Source of the DNA: CAYFKJ01 sp964343605
Lineage (GTDB): Bacteria > Pseudomonadota > Alphaproteobacteria > UBA2966
Direction of reading: 5' to 3'
Assembly (NCBI GenBank): GCA_964343605.1
Contig: CAYFKJ010000006.1
Span: 432,216-496,215, forward strand
Length of the DNA: 64,000 nucleotides
Of the stretch, positions 38,249 through 46,053 are shown piece by piece. The number at the start of each line of letters is the position of its first letter. Position 1 is the stretch's first letter. A model generated the notes under the pieces. That model was not told where the DNA came from and ran no database searches. It saw only the letters and a program-made list of their open reading frames with translations. The translations under genes and the position numbers were made by a program.

Positions 38249-39364
38249 TTAAGTCAGGGCGAGATCGTCGCGGTGAATCATTTCATCGCGACCACGGTAG
38301 CCCAGCAGGTCTTCGATATCACGGCTTTTGTGTCCCATGATCAGGCGGGCGTCGGCGGCCGAATAGGCGCACAAGCCACGGCCCAATTCCTCGCCGCCGG
38401 GGCCGGTGACGACGACGGAATCGCCGCGTCCGAAGTCCCCCTCGACGTCCGCCACGCCCGCGGGTAGCAGGCTCTTACCGTTGGCCAGGGCGGCGGCTGC
38501 GCCGGCGTCGACAATGAGTTTACCGGCGGGTTTGAGGCTGCCGTAAATCCAGCGCTTGCGGGCCGTGCGGGGCGTGGCCGACGGCACGAACCAGGTGCGT
38601 GGGGCCTCGGCCTCCAGAGCGCTCAAGGGCGAAAGGCCGGTGCCGTTGGTGATGACCATGTGGCAGCCGGCGTTGAGCGCGATGCGCGCCGCCGCCAGCT
38701 TGGTGACCATGCCGCCTGAGGCGTGGCTGCCGCCGGCCTCGCCCGCCATGTCGAGGATTTCGGGCGTGATTTCCGAAACCTCGGGGATGTGCGCCGCACC
38801 GTCGTTGTGACGGGGATCGGCATCATAGAGGCCGTCGATATCCGACAGCAGCACAAGACAGTCGGCCGAAGCCATCTCGGCCACCCGCGCGGCCAGCCGG
38901 TCGTTGTCGCCGAAGCGGATCTCGTCCGTTGCCACGGTGTCGTTCTCGTTGATCACCGGCACTGCATCGACTTTCAACAGAGCGTTTATGGTGTTACGGG
39001 CATTGAGATAGCGCCGACGGGCCTCGGTGTCCGAACTGGTCAGCAGGATCTGCGCCGTGTGCAGGCCGTGGCGGCCCAGTGTTTCCTGGTAGGCGTGCGC
39101 GAGGCGGATCTGGCCGGCGGCTGCGGCGGCCTGGCTTTCCTCCAGGCGCAGTTCCTTGTCGCCCAGCTCAAGGTGCCGGCGGCCCAGCGCGATGGCGCCG
39201 GAGGAAACGATGATGACCTCCTGGCCGCGCGCCTTGAGGCGGGCCACGTCGTCGGCCAAGGCTTCGAGCCAGGGACGGTGGAGCGATCCCGTGTCGTCGT
39301 CCACCAACAAAGCGGAGCCGATCTTGACGACGATGCGCTTGGCGTCCGTGAAGCGGGTACTCAT
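38249..39364 (-). CDS. proB: Glutamate 5-kinase
   Basis: This 371-residue first enzyme of proline synthesis has an amino acid kinase domain (RIVVKIGSALLV, INENDTVATDEIRFGDND, FGTGGMVTK-like region ASGGMVTKLAAARIA) and a C-terminal PUA domain ending near the stop. The ATG at 39364 overlaps the obgE stop as ATGA and is preferred to a start three codons upstream. Feedback inhibition by proline is usual in the family. Confidence 0.96.
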   Translation of the reverse strand: MSTRFTDAKRIVVKIGSALLVDDDTGSLHRPWLEALADDVARLKARGQEVIIVSSGAIALGRRHLELGDKELRLEESQAAAAAGQIRLAHAYQETLGRHGLHTAQILLTSSDTEARRRYLNARNTINALLKVDAVPVINENDTVATDEIRFGDNDRLAARVAEMASADCLVLLSDIDGLYDADPRHNDGAAHIPEVSEITPEILDMAGEAGGSHASGGMVTKLAAARIALNAGCHMVITNGTGLSPLSALEAEAPRTWFVPSATPRTARKRWIYGSLKPAGKLIVDAGAAAALANGKSLLPAGVADVEGDFGRGDSVVVTGPGGEELGRGLCAYSAADARLIMGHKSRDIEDLLGYRGRDEMIHRDDLALT

Positions 39365-40410
39365 GGCGACCACGCCGTTTGGCTTTGCTCTGCAGGCAGG
39401 TCGGCTTCCGCCTCTGCGGCCCGGCGCTGCTTGACGTGATCGAACAGCGCCAACAGGGCCTCATCGACGCCGATGCCGGCGACGCCGGACAGCACCAGGA
39501 CGTCCTTGCCCGATGCGTCCCGCAGAGCTTGGCGCTTGCTTTCGATGTCGTCGTCCGTCAGGGCGTCGCACTTGTTCAGCGCCAACACCTCGGCCTTTTC
39601 GCCGAGGCCGTGACCGTAGGCCTCTAGTTCGTCGCGGATCATGCGGTACTGGGCCGCCACGTCGTCTTCCGAGCCGTCTACGAGATGCAAGAGCGCGCCG
39701 CAGCGTTCGACATGGCCAAGGAATCGGTCGCCGAGACCCGCGCCCTCATGCGCACCTTCGATCAGGCCGGGAATGTCGGCGAGGACGAACTCTTCGTCCC
39801 CCGCCTTGACGACGCCGAGCTGGGGATTGAGGGTGGTGAAGGGATAGTCGGCGATCTTGGGCTTGGCCCGCGTAGTGGCGGCAAGGAACGTCGACTTGCC
39901 GGCGTTGGGGGCGCCCACCAGGCCGGCGTCCGCAATGAGTTTGAGGCGCAGCCAGATGGTGCGCTCCTCGCCGGGCCAGCCGGGATCGGCGCGCCGGGGC
40001 GCCTGGTTGGTGGCGGTCTTGTAATGGGCGTTGCCAAATCCGCCGTCGCCGCCCTTGCAGATCAGCGCCCGCTGGCCCAGCACACTCAGGTCGGCGATCA
40101 GGGTGTCGTTGTCTTCCTCCAGGATTTGCGTGCCCACGGGAACCTTGAGCACGAGATCGGCGCCGGCCTTACCGCTGCGGTCGCGGCCCGCGCCGCCCTC
40201 GCCGGTCTTGGCTTTGTGGTGCTGTTGGTAGCGGTAGTCGATCAGGGTGTTCAGGCCGTCGACGGCCTCCGCCCAAACGTCTCCGCCGCGGCCGCCGTCG
40301 CCACCGTTGGGGCCGCCGAACTCGATGTATTTCTCACGCCGGAAGCTGACGCAACCGCTGCCGCCGTTGCCGCTTTTGACGTAGATCTTGGTCTGATCGA
40401 GAAACTTCAT
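39361..40410 (-). CDS. obgE: GTPase Obg/CgtA
   Basis: This 349-residue GTPase takes part in 50S subunit assembly and stress signalling. The N-terminal glycine-rich Obg fold (MKFLDQTKIYVKSGNGGSG, residues 1-158) precedes the G domain with GAPNAGKST, the switch region DYPFTTLNPQLGVV, DIPGLIEGAHEGAGLG and NKCD. The C-terminus is short. It is separated from rpmA by a terminator, although rplU-rpmA-obgE is the common order. Confidence 0.96.
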   Translation of the reverse strand: MKFLDQTKIYVKSGNGGSGCVSFRREKYIEFGGPNGGDGGRGGDVWAEAVDGLNTLIDYRYQQHHKAKTGEGGAGRDRSGKAGADLVLKVPVGTQILEEDNDTLIADLSVLGQRALICKGGDGGFGNAHYKTATNQAPRRADPGWPGEERTIWLRLKLIADAGLVGAPNAGKSTFLAATTRAKPKIADYPFTTLNPQLGVVKAGDEEFVLADIPGLIEGAHEGAGLGDRFLGHVERCGALLHLVDGSEDDVAAQYRMIRDELEAYGHGLGEKAEVLALNKCDALTDDDIESKRQALRDASGKDVLVLSGVAGIGVDEALLALFDHVKQRRAAEAEADLPAEQSQTAWSP

Positions 40411-40444
40411 CGCTTCGTGCCGGAATGGTTGCCTTGGGTTCCAA

Positions 40445-40475
40445 AGAAAAAGGGGAATGGCTCGCCATTCCCCTT
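40445..40475 (-). terminator. Intrinsic terminator after rplU-rpmA
   Basis: On the minus strand, AAGGGGAATGGC and GCCATTCCCCTT form a 12-bp perfect stem with a 2-base central gap, followed by a T-rich tract (A-run at 40445-40450 on the plus strand). It lies 29 bp after rpmA and 35 bp before obgE, so it separates the ribosomal protein transcript from obgE at least in part. Confidence 0.85.
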
Positions 40476-40503
40476 CAATCCATCAGGAACGCGAGCTCGA
40501 TAT

Positions 40504-40761
40504 TTAGCTCGTCGGCTCCACGGAAACGTAGGTGCGGTCGCCGCGCTTCTTGGCGAAGGCGACCTGACCCTCCACCTTGGCGAAGATCGTGTGGTCCTTG
40601 CCCATGCCGACGTTCTCGCCGGGGTGCCACTTGGTGCCGCGCTGGCGCAGGATGATGTTGCCGGGAATGACGTGCTCGCCGCCGTACTTCTTGATGCCGA
40701 GACGCCGGCCTTCGGAATCGCGGCCGTTGCGTGAACTGCCGCCTGCCTTCTTATGTGCCAT
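40504..40761 (-). CDS. rpmA: 50S ribosomal protein L27
   Basis: This 85-residue protein starts MAHKKAGGSSRNGRDSEGRR, the highly conserved N-terminal arm of L27 that reaches the peptidyl transferase centre. The rest (GNIILRQRGTKWHPGENVGMG) is canonical. It follows rplU after 6 bp. Confidence 0.97.
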   Translation of the reverse strand: MAHKKAGGSSRNGRDSEGRRLGIKKYGGEHVIPGNIILRQRGTKWHPGENVGMGKDHTIFAKVEGQVAFAKKRGDRTYVSVEPTS

Positions 40762-40767
40762 ATCTCT

Positions 40768-41361
40768 TTACTCCTTCGCCTTGTCGTCGGCTTTTTTCTT
40801 CGCGGCCGGCTTTTTCGCGGGCGCTTTCTTCTTCGGGGCGGCCTTCTTTGCAGCCGGCTTCTTGTCGTCGGCCTTGGCCTCTTTCTTGGCCGCAGGCTTC
40901 TTGGCCGGCGCCTTCTTCTCGGCCTTCGCCTTGGGCTCGGGCTTGGTCTTTGCCTTGGGCTTGGCGTCTGCTTTCGCCTCGGCCTTGTCGTCGGCCTTGG
41001 CCTCCGCCTTCTTCGGTGCCGCTTTCTTGGCGGCGGCCTTCTTGGCGCCCGGCTGGTTGATGTCGGTGATGCGCAGGACGGTCAGGTCCTGGCGGTGGCC
41101 CTTGGTGCGGCGATAGCCCTGGCGGCGCTTCTTCTTGAACACCACCACCTTGTCGCCCCGGCCCTGTTCGATGACGGTCGCCGAAACGCTGGCGCCTTCG
41201 ACGGCGGGTGTGCCGACCGTGGTTTTGGCGCCGTCGCCGATCATCAGAACATCTTCAAGTTGGACGTCGGCGCCGGCGTCTCCGGCCAATTTCTCGACCA
41301 GGATGACGTCGTCCTTGGCAACCTTGTATTGCTTGCCGCCGGTCCGAATCACTGCGTACAT
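40768..41361 (-). CDS. rplU: 50S ribosomal protein L21 with long Lys/Ala-rich C-terminal extension
   Basis: Residues 1-105 are a normal L21 (MYAVIRTGGKQYKVAKDD; KVVVFKKKRRQGYRRTKGHR). Residues 106-197 are an added tail of Lys, Ala, Pro, Asp and Glu with repeated AAKKAAPKK-like units, nearly doubling the protein. Some alphaproteobacterial L21 proteins are extended, but this tail is long. It resembles histone H1-like basic tails and the shorter tail of Mdh in this window. Upstream lies the rplU promoter region. Confidence 0.95.
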   Translation of the reverse strand: MYAVIRTGGKQYKVAKDDVILVEKLAGDAGADVQLEDVLMIGDGAKTTVGTPAVEGASVSATVIEQGRGDKVVVFKKKRRQGYRRTKGHRQDLTVLRITDINQPGAKKAAAKKAAPKKAEAKADDKAEAKADAKPKAKTKPEPKAKAEKKAPAKKPAAKKEAKADDKKPAAKKAAPKKKAPAKKPAAKKKADDKAKE

Positions 41362-41753
41362 AACGTGTCTCCGCTCGCGCGCTTCGAGGCGCGTCGGGGA
41401 TCATATATCCCCACCAAAAAATCCTACAGGCCAATAAGCTTGGTTTAGCTAAAACCTCGGTTTCGGCGGTTCCGGCCGAATGGGCCGAAAAGGGGCCGAA
41501 AACCCAACGCACCGGTCCCACACGAAGCGGGCCGGTGACGCAGGCGGGAATATAGCCGCCAAAGCGGTCCTGTCAACGTCTTTCGTGCCTGAAAAGGGGG
41601 AGAATTTCGGCCCGTCCCATATCTGGTTTGCGGGCCGCGCGCAGGCCATAGAATGCGCCCCCGCCCAACATCATGGTTGGCATCGCGGGTCCGAACATGT
41701 ATTAAACGCCTCGCGTTTTCGTTTCGACCGGAAAATTGCGGAAAACGCCTTGC
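41362..41753. other. 392-bp intergenic region between rplU and tRNA-Ser
   Basis: This region must contain the leftward promoter of rplU-rpmA and the rightward promoter of the tRNA gene. A short AT-rich stretch (41405-41450) lies near rplU. GGGCCGAAAAGGGGCCGAAAA (about 41479-41498) is a short tandem direct repeat. I saw no convincing open reading frame; the predicted frames here have no ribosome site and no recognisable family. Confidence 0.5.
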
Positions 41754-41842
41754 GGAGAGATGCCGGAGTGGTCGAACGGGGCGGTCTCGAAAACCGTTGT
41801 GCCTTATGGGTACCCAGGGTTCGAATCCCTGTCTCTCCGCCA
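41754..41842 (+). tRNA. tRNA-Ser, anticodon CGA
   Basis: The acceptor stem GGAGAGA pairs with TCTCTCC, the discriminator is G, and CCA is encoded. The D arm is GCCGGAGTGGTCGAACGGGGC, the anticodon loop CTCGAAA gives anticodon CGA (codon UCG), a long variable arm typical of serine tRNAs follows, and the T arm contains GGGTTCGAATCCC. The gene is 89 nt. It lies at the boundary between the conserved block and the accessory region, and tRNA 3' ends are frequent integration sites. Confidence 0.95.
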
Positions 41843-42022
41843 TTTGCCTCTGCACGAGGATTCTCCGCGAGCCGAGGAAGTCGCCCAAGAGTCCAGGGAA
41901 CGCGGGCTTTCGCCGGTGGCAACCGCACCTTCAAAGCCGCCGTGTGGTCAAATCTCGGCCGAAAACTGTTCTCTGCACGCCCTGTTTCTCCAAACCGTCC
42001 GCACTTGCTGATATAAGTACGG

Positions 42023-42328
42023 ATGCTTCTCTCCCACGAAATCAAGGTGCTACGGGTGGCGGGTGGGCAGGAGGTTCGGCTCTCGACCGTGACCTCGGGA
42101 GTTACCGGGATCGGAATAGCCGGTGTGGTCGCTGGAACTCGAAATGTTAATGTCTGGGACACGCTCCACCCTGGCCGTGATTGGGCATGGCGCGATCCCA
42201 ACATGGGCGACGCCCGGCCCCGCGATCAAATCCTTGCCGATCTAGGAGACCACTTCTCGACTGGCACAATCTACCGCGACCTCGATCAGGTTTTGAAAGG
42301 CTTCATCGACGAGCTACGACAGCTATAG
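42023..42328 (+). CDS. Hypothetical protein (101 aa) at the start of the accessory block
   Basis: I do not recognise this 101-residue protein. It has no signal peptide or membrane segment; the middle (WDTLHPGRDWAWRDPN) is aromatic and the C-terminal half may be helical. There is no Shine-Dalgarno site, but a TATAAG box lies six bases before the ATG, so a leaderless transcript is possible. The OLD nuclease gene follows 66 bp downstream, and the two may be co-transcribed. Confidence 0.45.
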   Translation: MLLSHEIKVLRVAGGQEVRLSTVTSGVTGIGIAGVVAGTRNVNVWDTLHPGRDWAWRDPNMGDARPRDQILADLGDHFSTGTIYRDLDQVLKGFIDELRQL

Positions 42329-42394
42329 CGTTCGACACAGCCTTGGGCGCTTCGGCGTCGGGCGGCAGAATTGCGGCTATAGGAGCAGGCGGCC

Positions 42395-44329
42395 ATGCGC
42401 ATCAAAGCTGTAATCCTCGAAAACTTCCGCCGCTATCGGGTGCGCACGCTCGTCCCGATTGATCACCTCACGGCCTTCATCGGCCGCAATGACTCTGGCA
42501 AGTCGTCCATTCTAGAGGCCCTCGACATCTTCTTTGAGGCTGGCGCGGTAAAGATCGAGCCAGCGGACGCGACCCAAGACGGCGATCCCAAGAACGTCCG
42601 CATCGGAGCGATCTTTACAGACTTACCCAACGCCCTTGACCTGGACCGCGGCGCGCGAACGACTTTGCAGGCAGAGCATCTCCTAAACCCCGACGGCGAC
42701 CTCGAAATTCACAGAGTCTATAATCTGAGCGTCCAGAGGCCCGCCGCGCCGAAGGTGTTTGCACATGCCATGCACCCCACCGCCGATGGAGTCGCTGACC
42801 TTCTCCAGAAGACCAACACCGACCTCAAAAGCATTGTGAGGGACAAGGGCCTCGAAGGCCATTGCAATCTCAATGAGAACCCCTCGATGCGGCAGGCAAT
42901 CTATGCCGCCGCTGGGGATCTCATCATTGCCGAGAGCGACGTTTCTCTATTCGACGGCAGCGGCAAGGACATCTGGGCAGCCATCCAGCGCAACCTGCCC
43001 CTATATGCGTTGTTCCGCTCTGACCGGGTCAGCACCGACCAGGATCCCGAGGTCCAGAACCCGATGAAGCTGGCGATCCAGAAGGCCCTTGCCGATTTGC
43101 AGGCCGACCTGGACACCATCACCAAGAAGGTCGAGGAAGTCGCCGAGGAGACGGCCACGCGCACCCTTGAGCAGATGAAGGCGTCTTACCCTGACCTTGA
43201 ACTCGCATCCGTCCTGAAGCCGCAGTTCCGGAAGCCAACATGGGCGAACGTCTTCAAGCTCGACTTGGAGAGCGATGACGGCATCCCCCTCAACAAACGC
43301 GGCTCCGGCGTACGCCGTCTCGTGCTACTGAGCTTCTTCCAGGCTGAGGCCGCCCGCGCCCGAGAAGAACGTCTTGCTGGTGACCAGGCGGGCATGCCCG
43401 TGATCTATGCCATCGAGGAACCCGAGACCTCACAGCACCCTGACAGCCAAGAACGAATCATCCGGGCTTTCCGCGAGGTGGCTGAAGGCGGCGACCAGGT
43501 TCTCTTGACCACGCACGTCCCCGGCCTTGCTGGCTTGCTGCCCGTCGAAAGCCTCCGCTTCGTCGATGATCATCCCGACACCGGCCAGGTGCGTGTGCGC
43601 TCCGGCGACCGGGATGTTTTCTCCGAAGTCGCGGAAACCTTGGGGGTGCTGCCCGACGCCGCCGAGAAGCCCGGCGTGCGCGTCGCCGTGGCCGTCGAGG
43701 GACCGACCGACATTGACGCTCTCGTGTCGTTCGCTGGTGTCCTATCGGGTTCCGGCGACATTGCTGCCCTCGATCACAGCAAGATTTTTTGGACCATTGG
43801 CGGCGGCACCACGCTCAAGGATTGGGTGGAACGCCGTTACCTCGACAGCCTAGCCGTGCCGCAGGTTTATCTATTCGACTCCGACCGCACATCGGCCGCC
43901 CTGCCGCTCGACAAGGACAAGGAAGATCGAGAGAAAGAGATCAATGGCCGTGCGAATTGCACCGCTTTCGTCACCCGCAAGCGCACCATCGAAAATTACG
44001 TCCACCCCGACGCCATCGCTCGTGCCACCGGTGGCCAAGTGACATTACCTGCCGCCGTGGACATGGACTTTCATCGAGTCGACCTCGCCTTTGCCGACGC
44101 CCTCGACGCTGCCAAGCAAGCTGCGGGTTTTGCCTTCTATCCCGAGGACCACAACGGTCGTCGGTTGAGCCCTACTAAGGGCAACGCCAAGAAGATCATT
44201 TCCGCCCACATCATGCGGCAGATGACGGCCGACGAGATCAAGGACCGCTGTGCTTACATTGCCGACGTCGGCGAGCAACGATACGAGGTTCTGGAGTGGC
44301 TGGTCACGATCCAGCAGCACGTCGAGTGA
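42395..44329 (+). CDS. OLD-family ATP-dependent endonuclease (AAA ATPase plus TOPRIM)
   Basis: This 644-residue protein has an SMC/ABC-like ATPase domain with Walker A GRNDSGKSS at 30-38, a signature-like KRGSGVRRLVLLSFFQ in the middle and Walker B VIYAIEEPETSQHP. The C-terminal TOPRIM nuclease domain carries VAVEGPTDIDAL and the acidic YLFDSDRT. OLD proteins are nicking or degrading nucleases, first known from phage P2 and now known in defence systems such as Gabija (GajA). No GajB-type helicase is next to it. Codon use looks less GC-extreme than in the core genes, which fits transfer. Confidence 0.85.
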   Translation: MRIKAVILENFRRYRVRTLVPIDHLTAFIGRNDSGKSSILEALDIFFEAGAVKIEPADATQDGDPKNVRIGAIFTDLPNALDLDRGARTTLQAEHLLNPDGDLEIHRVYNLSVQRPAAPKVFAHAMHPTADGVADLLQKTNTDLKSIVRDKGLEGHCNLNENPSMRQAIYAAAGDLIIAESDVSLFDGSGKDIWAAIQRNLPLYALFRSDRVSTDQDPEVQNPMKLAIQKALADLQADLDTITKKVEEVAEETATRTLEQMKASYPDLELASVLKPQFRKPTWANVFKLDLESDDGIPLNKRGSGVRRLVLLSFFQAEAARAREERLAGDQAGMPVIYAIEEPETSQHPDSQERIIRAFREVAEGGDQVLLTTHVPGLAGLLPVESLRFVDDHPDTGQVRVRSGDRDVFSEVAETLGVLPDAAEKPGVRVAVAVEGPTDIDALVSFAGVLSGSGDIAALDHSKIFWTIGGGTTLKDWVERRYLDSLAVPQVYLFDSDRTSAALPLDKDKEDREKEINGRANCTAFVTRKRTIENYVHPDAIARATGGQVTLPAAVDMDFHRVDLAFADALDAAKQAAGFAFYPEDHNGRRLSPTKGNAKKIISAHIMRQMTADEIKDRCAYIADVGEQRYEVLEWLVTIQQHVE

Positions 44330-44356
44330 AGCCTCACCTGGATTAGGACACGGTGC

Positions 44357-44716
44357 ATGAAGCGCGACATGGACCTTGCCCGCTCGATCCTCTTTGCCAT
44401 CGAGGCAAACGAGAACGACCCGCTCGGGTGGATCGAGCTGGATATTCCGGGCCGGTCACCCGAAGAGGTCGGTTACCACGTCATGATCCTGGCCGAGGCG
44501 GGCCTTATCGAAGCCCAGGACCTCAGCACCATGTCGGGGTTCGACTGCAAGCCGAAGCGCCTGACCTGGCACGGGCATGAGTTTCTCGACGCCGCGCGTA
44601 GCGACACCCTTTGGGAGCGCGCCAAGAGCAAGACCCTGAAAGAGACAGGCGGCCTCAGCCTCGACCTACTCAAGGCAACCCTGCTTCACCTTGGCAAGCA
44701 AGCCCTTGGGCTATGA
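44357..44716 (+). CDS. DUF2513-like protein downstream of the OLD nuclease
   Basis: This 119-residue protein begins MKRDMDLARSILFAIEAN and continues with GYHVMILAEAGLIEAQD and LTWHGHEFLDAARSDTLW, the winged-helix-like pattern of DUF2513. Such proteins occur on phages and genomic islands, often near defence genes, with no settled function. It starts 27 bp after the OLD stop with a GGA-containing leader, so co-transcription is likely. Confidence 0.75.
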   Translation: MKRDMDLARSILFAIEANENDPLGWIELDIPGRSPEEVGYHVMILAEAGLIEAQDLSTMSGFDCKPKRLTWHGHEFLDAARSDTLWERAKSKTLKETGGLSLDLLKATLLHLGKQALGL

Positions 44717-44751
44717 GCGAAGCGGCTTCCCGCCGTTCCGCCTGCCGGGCG

Positions 44752-45459
44752 CTACGCGCTGTCATGCCGCCGTGCGTTGAGAAGCTCAATGATTTTGCCT
44801 GCGCTCAACAGGCTCCCTCCACCAAGGCCCTGCCGCATCGGCTCAAATGCCCGCACCATGCGCCGATATCCGTCAATCGAGGGCGCGTGTGAGTTGAGGT
44901 CCCGGCCCTTGAAGTCGGCGAACCGATCCAGCTTGTTGATCAGGAAGCTGGCGATGCCCAGGTGCTCGCTCTCATAGTTGCCGTCGAATCCCTGGAACAC
45001 GACGTGCTTTCCAAACGGCTCGGCTTCCTTCTCGACGCGCTCCTTGTCCTGCTTCGAGAGCTTCCCATACGACTGTTCGATGAACCACCACATGTCCAGC
45101 ACGTCGCCGACCTCGGAAACCACCCTCTTGCTGTCTTCGTGCCCATGGAAGATGCCGGAATATTTCCACTCCAGGCCCCAGTAGTGCCCGCCGTGGAACG
45201 CCGCCTCAATCAACGACGGGTCAATCTCACCGTCGATTTTCTGGTGCTTGTACAGTTCACAGAGCATCAACGTGATTAGCTTCTCGCCGTCGCTGAACCT
45301 GAGCGGTTTGCTCTCGGACACCGACAGCCCGGTTTCCATCAACCGGCGCACGGCTTCCGCCCGCGACGGAAGGTCCGCCTGGCGCGAGCGCCAATCGTCC
45401 ACCTTCTCCAAGGTTCCCGGATCCAGCCGCATCTCGAAACGTTCGGTCTTCGGTTGCAT
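44752..45459 (-). CDS. YfbU family protein with N-terminal ribbon-helix-helix-like segment
   Basis: This 235-residue protein has two parts. Residues 1-48 (RFEMRLDPGTLEKVDDWRS, AEAVRRLMETGL) resemble a ribbon-helix-helix DNA-binding domain as in antitoxins. Residues about 58-225 form a YfbU domain (LITLMLCELYKHQKIDGEID, DVLDMWWFIEQSYGKL, QGFDGNYESEHLGIASFLI). E. coli YfbU has no firm biochemical role; I recall it being linked to MazF-induced cell death. A good GGAAAGGA leader precedes the ATG, and three palindromes lie upstream. It converges on the DUF2513-like gene. Confidence 0.8.
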   Translation of the reverse strand: MQPKTERFEMRLDPGTLEKVDDWRSRQADLPSRAEAVRRLMETGLSVSESKPLRFSDGEKLITLMLCELYKHQKIDGEIDPSLIEAAFHGGHYWGLEWKYSGIFHGHEDSKRVVSEVGDVLDMWWFIEQSYGKLSKQDKERVEKEAEPFGKHVVFQGFDGNYESEHLGIASFLINKLDRFADFKGRDLNSHAPSIDGYRRMVRAFEPMRQGLGGGSLLSAGKIIELLNARRHDSA

Positions 45460-45475
45460 ATCTCATCCTTTCCTT

Positions 45476-45530
45476 GTCCGCGATATACGGACAAAATCGG
45501 TAGTTACGTATGTTAACCCGTAATATACGG
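45476..45530. promoter_or_regulatory. Three palindromic sites upstream of the RHH-YfbU gene
   Basis: GTCCGCGATATACGGAC (45476-45492), GTTACGTATGTTAAC (45503-45517) and CCGTAATATACGG (45518-45530) each have inverted ends, and the first and third share ATATACGG. They lie 17-71 bp before the ATG of the RHH-YfbU gene. Operators for an autoregulating RHH protein are the simplest reading. Confidence 0.5.
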
Positions 45531-45627
45531 CGTTTCACCGGGCATTTCAAGGACCTGAGCGCGCGCTCACGGTTGTCAGCGCCCTACAGGCTTGGCGAGC
45601 GCCTTACTCTGCATATCCAAGTCGGCA

Positions 45628-46053
45628 TTAGGAGTTCTCGACAAATTTGTTGGCCGAGAACGAGAACATTTTCCGCTGCTCCTCCCAAGCAAGTGGAATC
45701 CCCCGGAGGAGCATGGCCAGCTTGAGCCCCTTGGGCTGCCGGCCTTCGAGGATCGCCTGCGTGATGTCGGGCGCGAGGAGGGTCAGGGTAAGCATCCTCG
45801 CGACATAGGAATCGGTGATCTTCTCGTGGGTGGCCAACTCGGACGCCGAGCGAAACTCCCCGGTGTCGATCCGGCGCCGCCAGCGATGGGCGCGCACGAG
45901 CGCGTTGATCAAGACTTCGTCGAACGTCGGCTTGGCCTCGTGGCCGGTGAGACCGTCCGGCGCGATGACGAGCTTCCGGCCGCCGCGGCGCCGGAGCTTC
46001 ATCGGGATTCGGATGGTGACGCCGTTGATCTCGAGCTTGGGCCCGGTGTTCAT
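45628..46053 (-). CDS. Hypothetical protein encoded with the serine recombinase
   Basis: This 141-residue protein starts MNTGPKLEINGVTIRIPMKL and has the segments ALVRAHRWRRRIDTGEF, ASELATHEKITDSYVARML and LKLAMLLRGIPLAWEEQ. The middle looks like a helix-turn-helix of the ParB or KorB type (SELATHEKITDSYVARML). It is commonly found directly after large serine recombinases in alphaproteobacterial elements, as I recall, but its role is unknown. Its ATG overlaps the recombinase stop by four bases. A directionality factor or regulator is plausible. Confidence 0.7.
   Translation of the reverse strand: MNTGPKLEINGVTIRIPMKLRRRGGRKLVIAPDGLTGHEAKPTFDEVLINALVRAHRWRRRIDTGEFRSASELATHEKITDSYVARMLTLTLLAPDITQAILEGRQPKGLKLAMLLRGIPLAWEEQRKMFSFSANKFVENS

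Noticed and set aside
41480..41760. Small protein genes in the region between rplU and tRNA-Ser
   Set aside because: The frames lack ribosome sites and conserved features, and one overlaps the tRNA gene.
42395..44716. Gabija system (GajA plus GajB)
   Set aside because: Only the OLD-like GajA-type gene is present; the next gene is a 119-residue DUF2513-like protein and not a UvrD-type helicase.
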